Shown here piece after piece: positions 15,045 to 15,886 of a stretch of DNA of 15,886 nucleotides. Under the pieces are notes generated by a model. That model saw nothing but the letters and a program-made list of their open reading frames with translations. It was not told the DNA's origin and did no database searches. The position numbers and the translations under genes are program-made. This stretch comes from Deltaproteobacteria bacterium ADurb.Bin026 (GTDB taxonomy: Bacteria; Desulfobacterota; Syntrophorhabdia; Syntrophorhabdales; Syntrophorhabdaceae): positions 1 to 15,886 of the forward strand of contig MWEV01000017.1 of NCBI GenBank assembly GCA_002071245.1. The letters are read 5' to 3'. Every line of letters begins with the position of its first letter. Within the stretch, counting starts at the first letter, position 1.

Positions 15045-15851
15045 TCAGGTAGCCCCCTTGCCCCTTGTAGGATTAGTCTTGTTGCAGGATAAAATCATCT
15101 TTATGCTGTGATTAAACTCTGCCATGTGAGGATCATCCGTAATGCGTTCTTCTGTTGGTATATAATAAAAATTGGTATATAATTTTGTCCCGATTATTGC
15201 AAAAGGGTGTATTTTTAATGCTTCACAGAGCAATTCAGGCAGAAACCGTCGTCTGTCGAACATGCAAACTGCAATATGGTTACCTTTGGCAATCAACCTT
15301 TCGATAACTGTTTCATATGCCGTGAGTCTTTCTGAACCTGGCGGTCCTAACATCACACAGGTCATCACAGATATTATGCGCATGTTAGAGTATCTTTGCC
15401 TTTTTGTTTTTTCATATTCTTTGCTGAAAAAGGCAAAGAGCTTGCCTGAATCGAAATCCTTTCCCCTTACAGGGAGTTCTGTGCTCTTTTTAAGCATGAA
15501 TTGGTCGTTTTGCAGATAGGGTTTTGTGTCCATTTCGGTTTTGGCGAGTAGTGTAACTATATCTACCGGGTGGTTTGAATCTGCTATATACAAGACCCTT
15601 TCGTTTTTGTTTAGACTGTCCCTCAAGAGATCGGCTAAGACGGTGCTATGCTCCTGGTCGTTTTCATAGAAGGTGCAAACATGAGCACCAGCCTTCAATG
15701 TTATGAAATCGTCTGTTGATTCTATCCCATGCCCCCGCATAAATGTAATATTCGCAAAAAACCTTGACGAGTTTAGCATATTATGATTCGAAAAAGAGTT
15801 ATTGTCAATAGTTGTGTTTAAGATTTTTTGGCCGTATCCTCTTTTCTCCAT
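15045..15851 (-). CDS. MEDS-domain sensory protein
   Basis: This 268-residue protein contains a MEDS (methanogen/methylotroph DcmR sensory) domain at about 53-230. It shows the opening GAHVCTFYEND, then NERVLYIAD, and the later FDRRRFLPELLCEALKIHP. It has no fused histidine kinase, DNA-binding or output domain, and no membrane segment. The first 50 residues are low in recognisable features. MEDS domains are related to RecA/KaiC-like ATPase folds, and their ligands are mostly unknown. The ATG has AGGTGG upstream (15859-15864), and an in-frame stop lies about 33 nt before it with no other ATG, so the gene is complete. The zinc-ribbon gene follows with no gap. Confidence 0.8.
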   Translation of the reverse strand: MEKRGYGQKILNTTIDNNSFSNHNMLNSSRFFANITFMRGHGIESTDDFITLKAGAHVCTFYENDQEHSTVLADLLRDSLNKNERVLYIADSNHPVDIVTLLAKTEMDTKPYLQNDQFMLKKSTELPVRGKDFDSGKLFAFFSKEYEKTKRQRYSNMRIISVMTCVMLGPPGSERLTAYETVIERLIAKGNHIAVCMFDRRRFLPELLCEALKIHPFAIIGTKLYTNFYYIPTEERITDDPHMAEFNHSIKMILSCNKTNPTRGKGAT

Positions 15852-15858
15852 TTCTATG

Positions 15859-15864
15859 CCACCT
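15859..15864 (-). promoter_or_regulatory. ribosome binding site of the MEDS gene
   Basis: AGGTGG on the - strand lies 7 nt before the ATG at 15849-15851. It supports this start even though it lies only 35 bp from the window edge. Confidence 0.55.
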
Positions 15865-15886
15865 GTATCTCTTCTTGTATCTCACC

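Noticed and set aside
1..15886. CRISPR arrays, tRNA or rRNA genes, insertion sequences
   Set aside because: No direct-repeat arrays, cloverleaf sequences, transposase genes or terminal inverted repeats were seen.

Overview
The window looks like a chromosomal segment of a strictly anaerobic, selenocysteine-using bacterium that degrades aromatic compounds, most likely from Desulfobacterota or a related syntrophic or sulfate-reducing lineage (inference). The main evidence is an almost textbook class II benzoyl-CoA reductase gene set (Bam), made of a tungsten enzyme with Hdr-like redox modules. It also carries an EtfAB:menaquinone oxidoreductase with its own electron-transfer flavoprotein. I did not identify a species.

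Region 1 (1-8911) is a six-gene transcription unit read on the + strand: bamB, bamC, bamD, fdhD, bamE, bamF. A sigma70-type promoter precedes it and a hairpin follows it. BamB is the catalytic W-bis-pyranopterin subunit and BamC its ferredoxin subunit. BamD (HdrD/CCG-like), BamE (HdrA-like flavoprotein) and BamF (MvhD-like) form the electron-input arm. BamE and BamF each contain an in-frame UGA that must be read as selenocysteine; each UGA has a SECIS-like hairpin 24-27 nt downstream, and ORF callers will break both genes. An fdhD sulfurtransferase gene sits between bamD and bamE. It is usually a formate dehydrogenase maturation factor, so it may mature the W cofactor of BamB here. No bamG, bamH or bamI is present in the window.

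Region 2 (8942-12966) is a second + strand unit: a membrane EtfAB:menaquinone oxidoreductase (EMO-type), etfB and etfA. It would pass electrons from acyl-CoA dehydrogenases of the ring-cleavage and beta-oxidation pathway to menaquinone. Its promoter matches the bamB promoter in architecture, and both share an identical 20-bp block covering the predicted start point. This suggests one regulator controls both units.

Region 3 (12934-15886) is on the - strand. A bidirectional terminator separates etfA from a convergent beta-CASP metallo-beta-lactamase (RNA-processing type). Upstream of that lies about 0.5 kb without an intact gene, holding an apparent remnant of an HD-GYP protein C-terminus and possibly a receiver-domain scrap. 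Next comes a coupled gene pair: a MEDS-domain sensor protein followed by a 63-residue zinc-ribbon-like protein.
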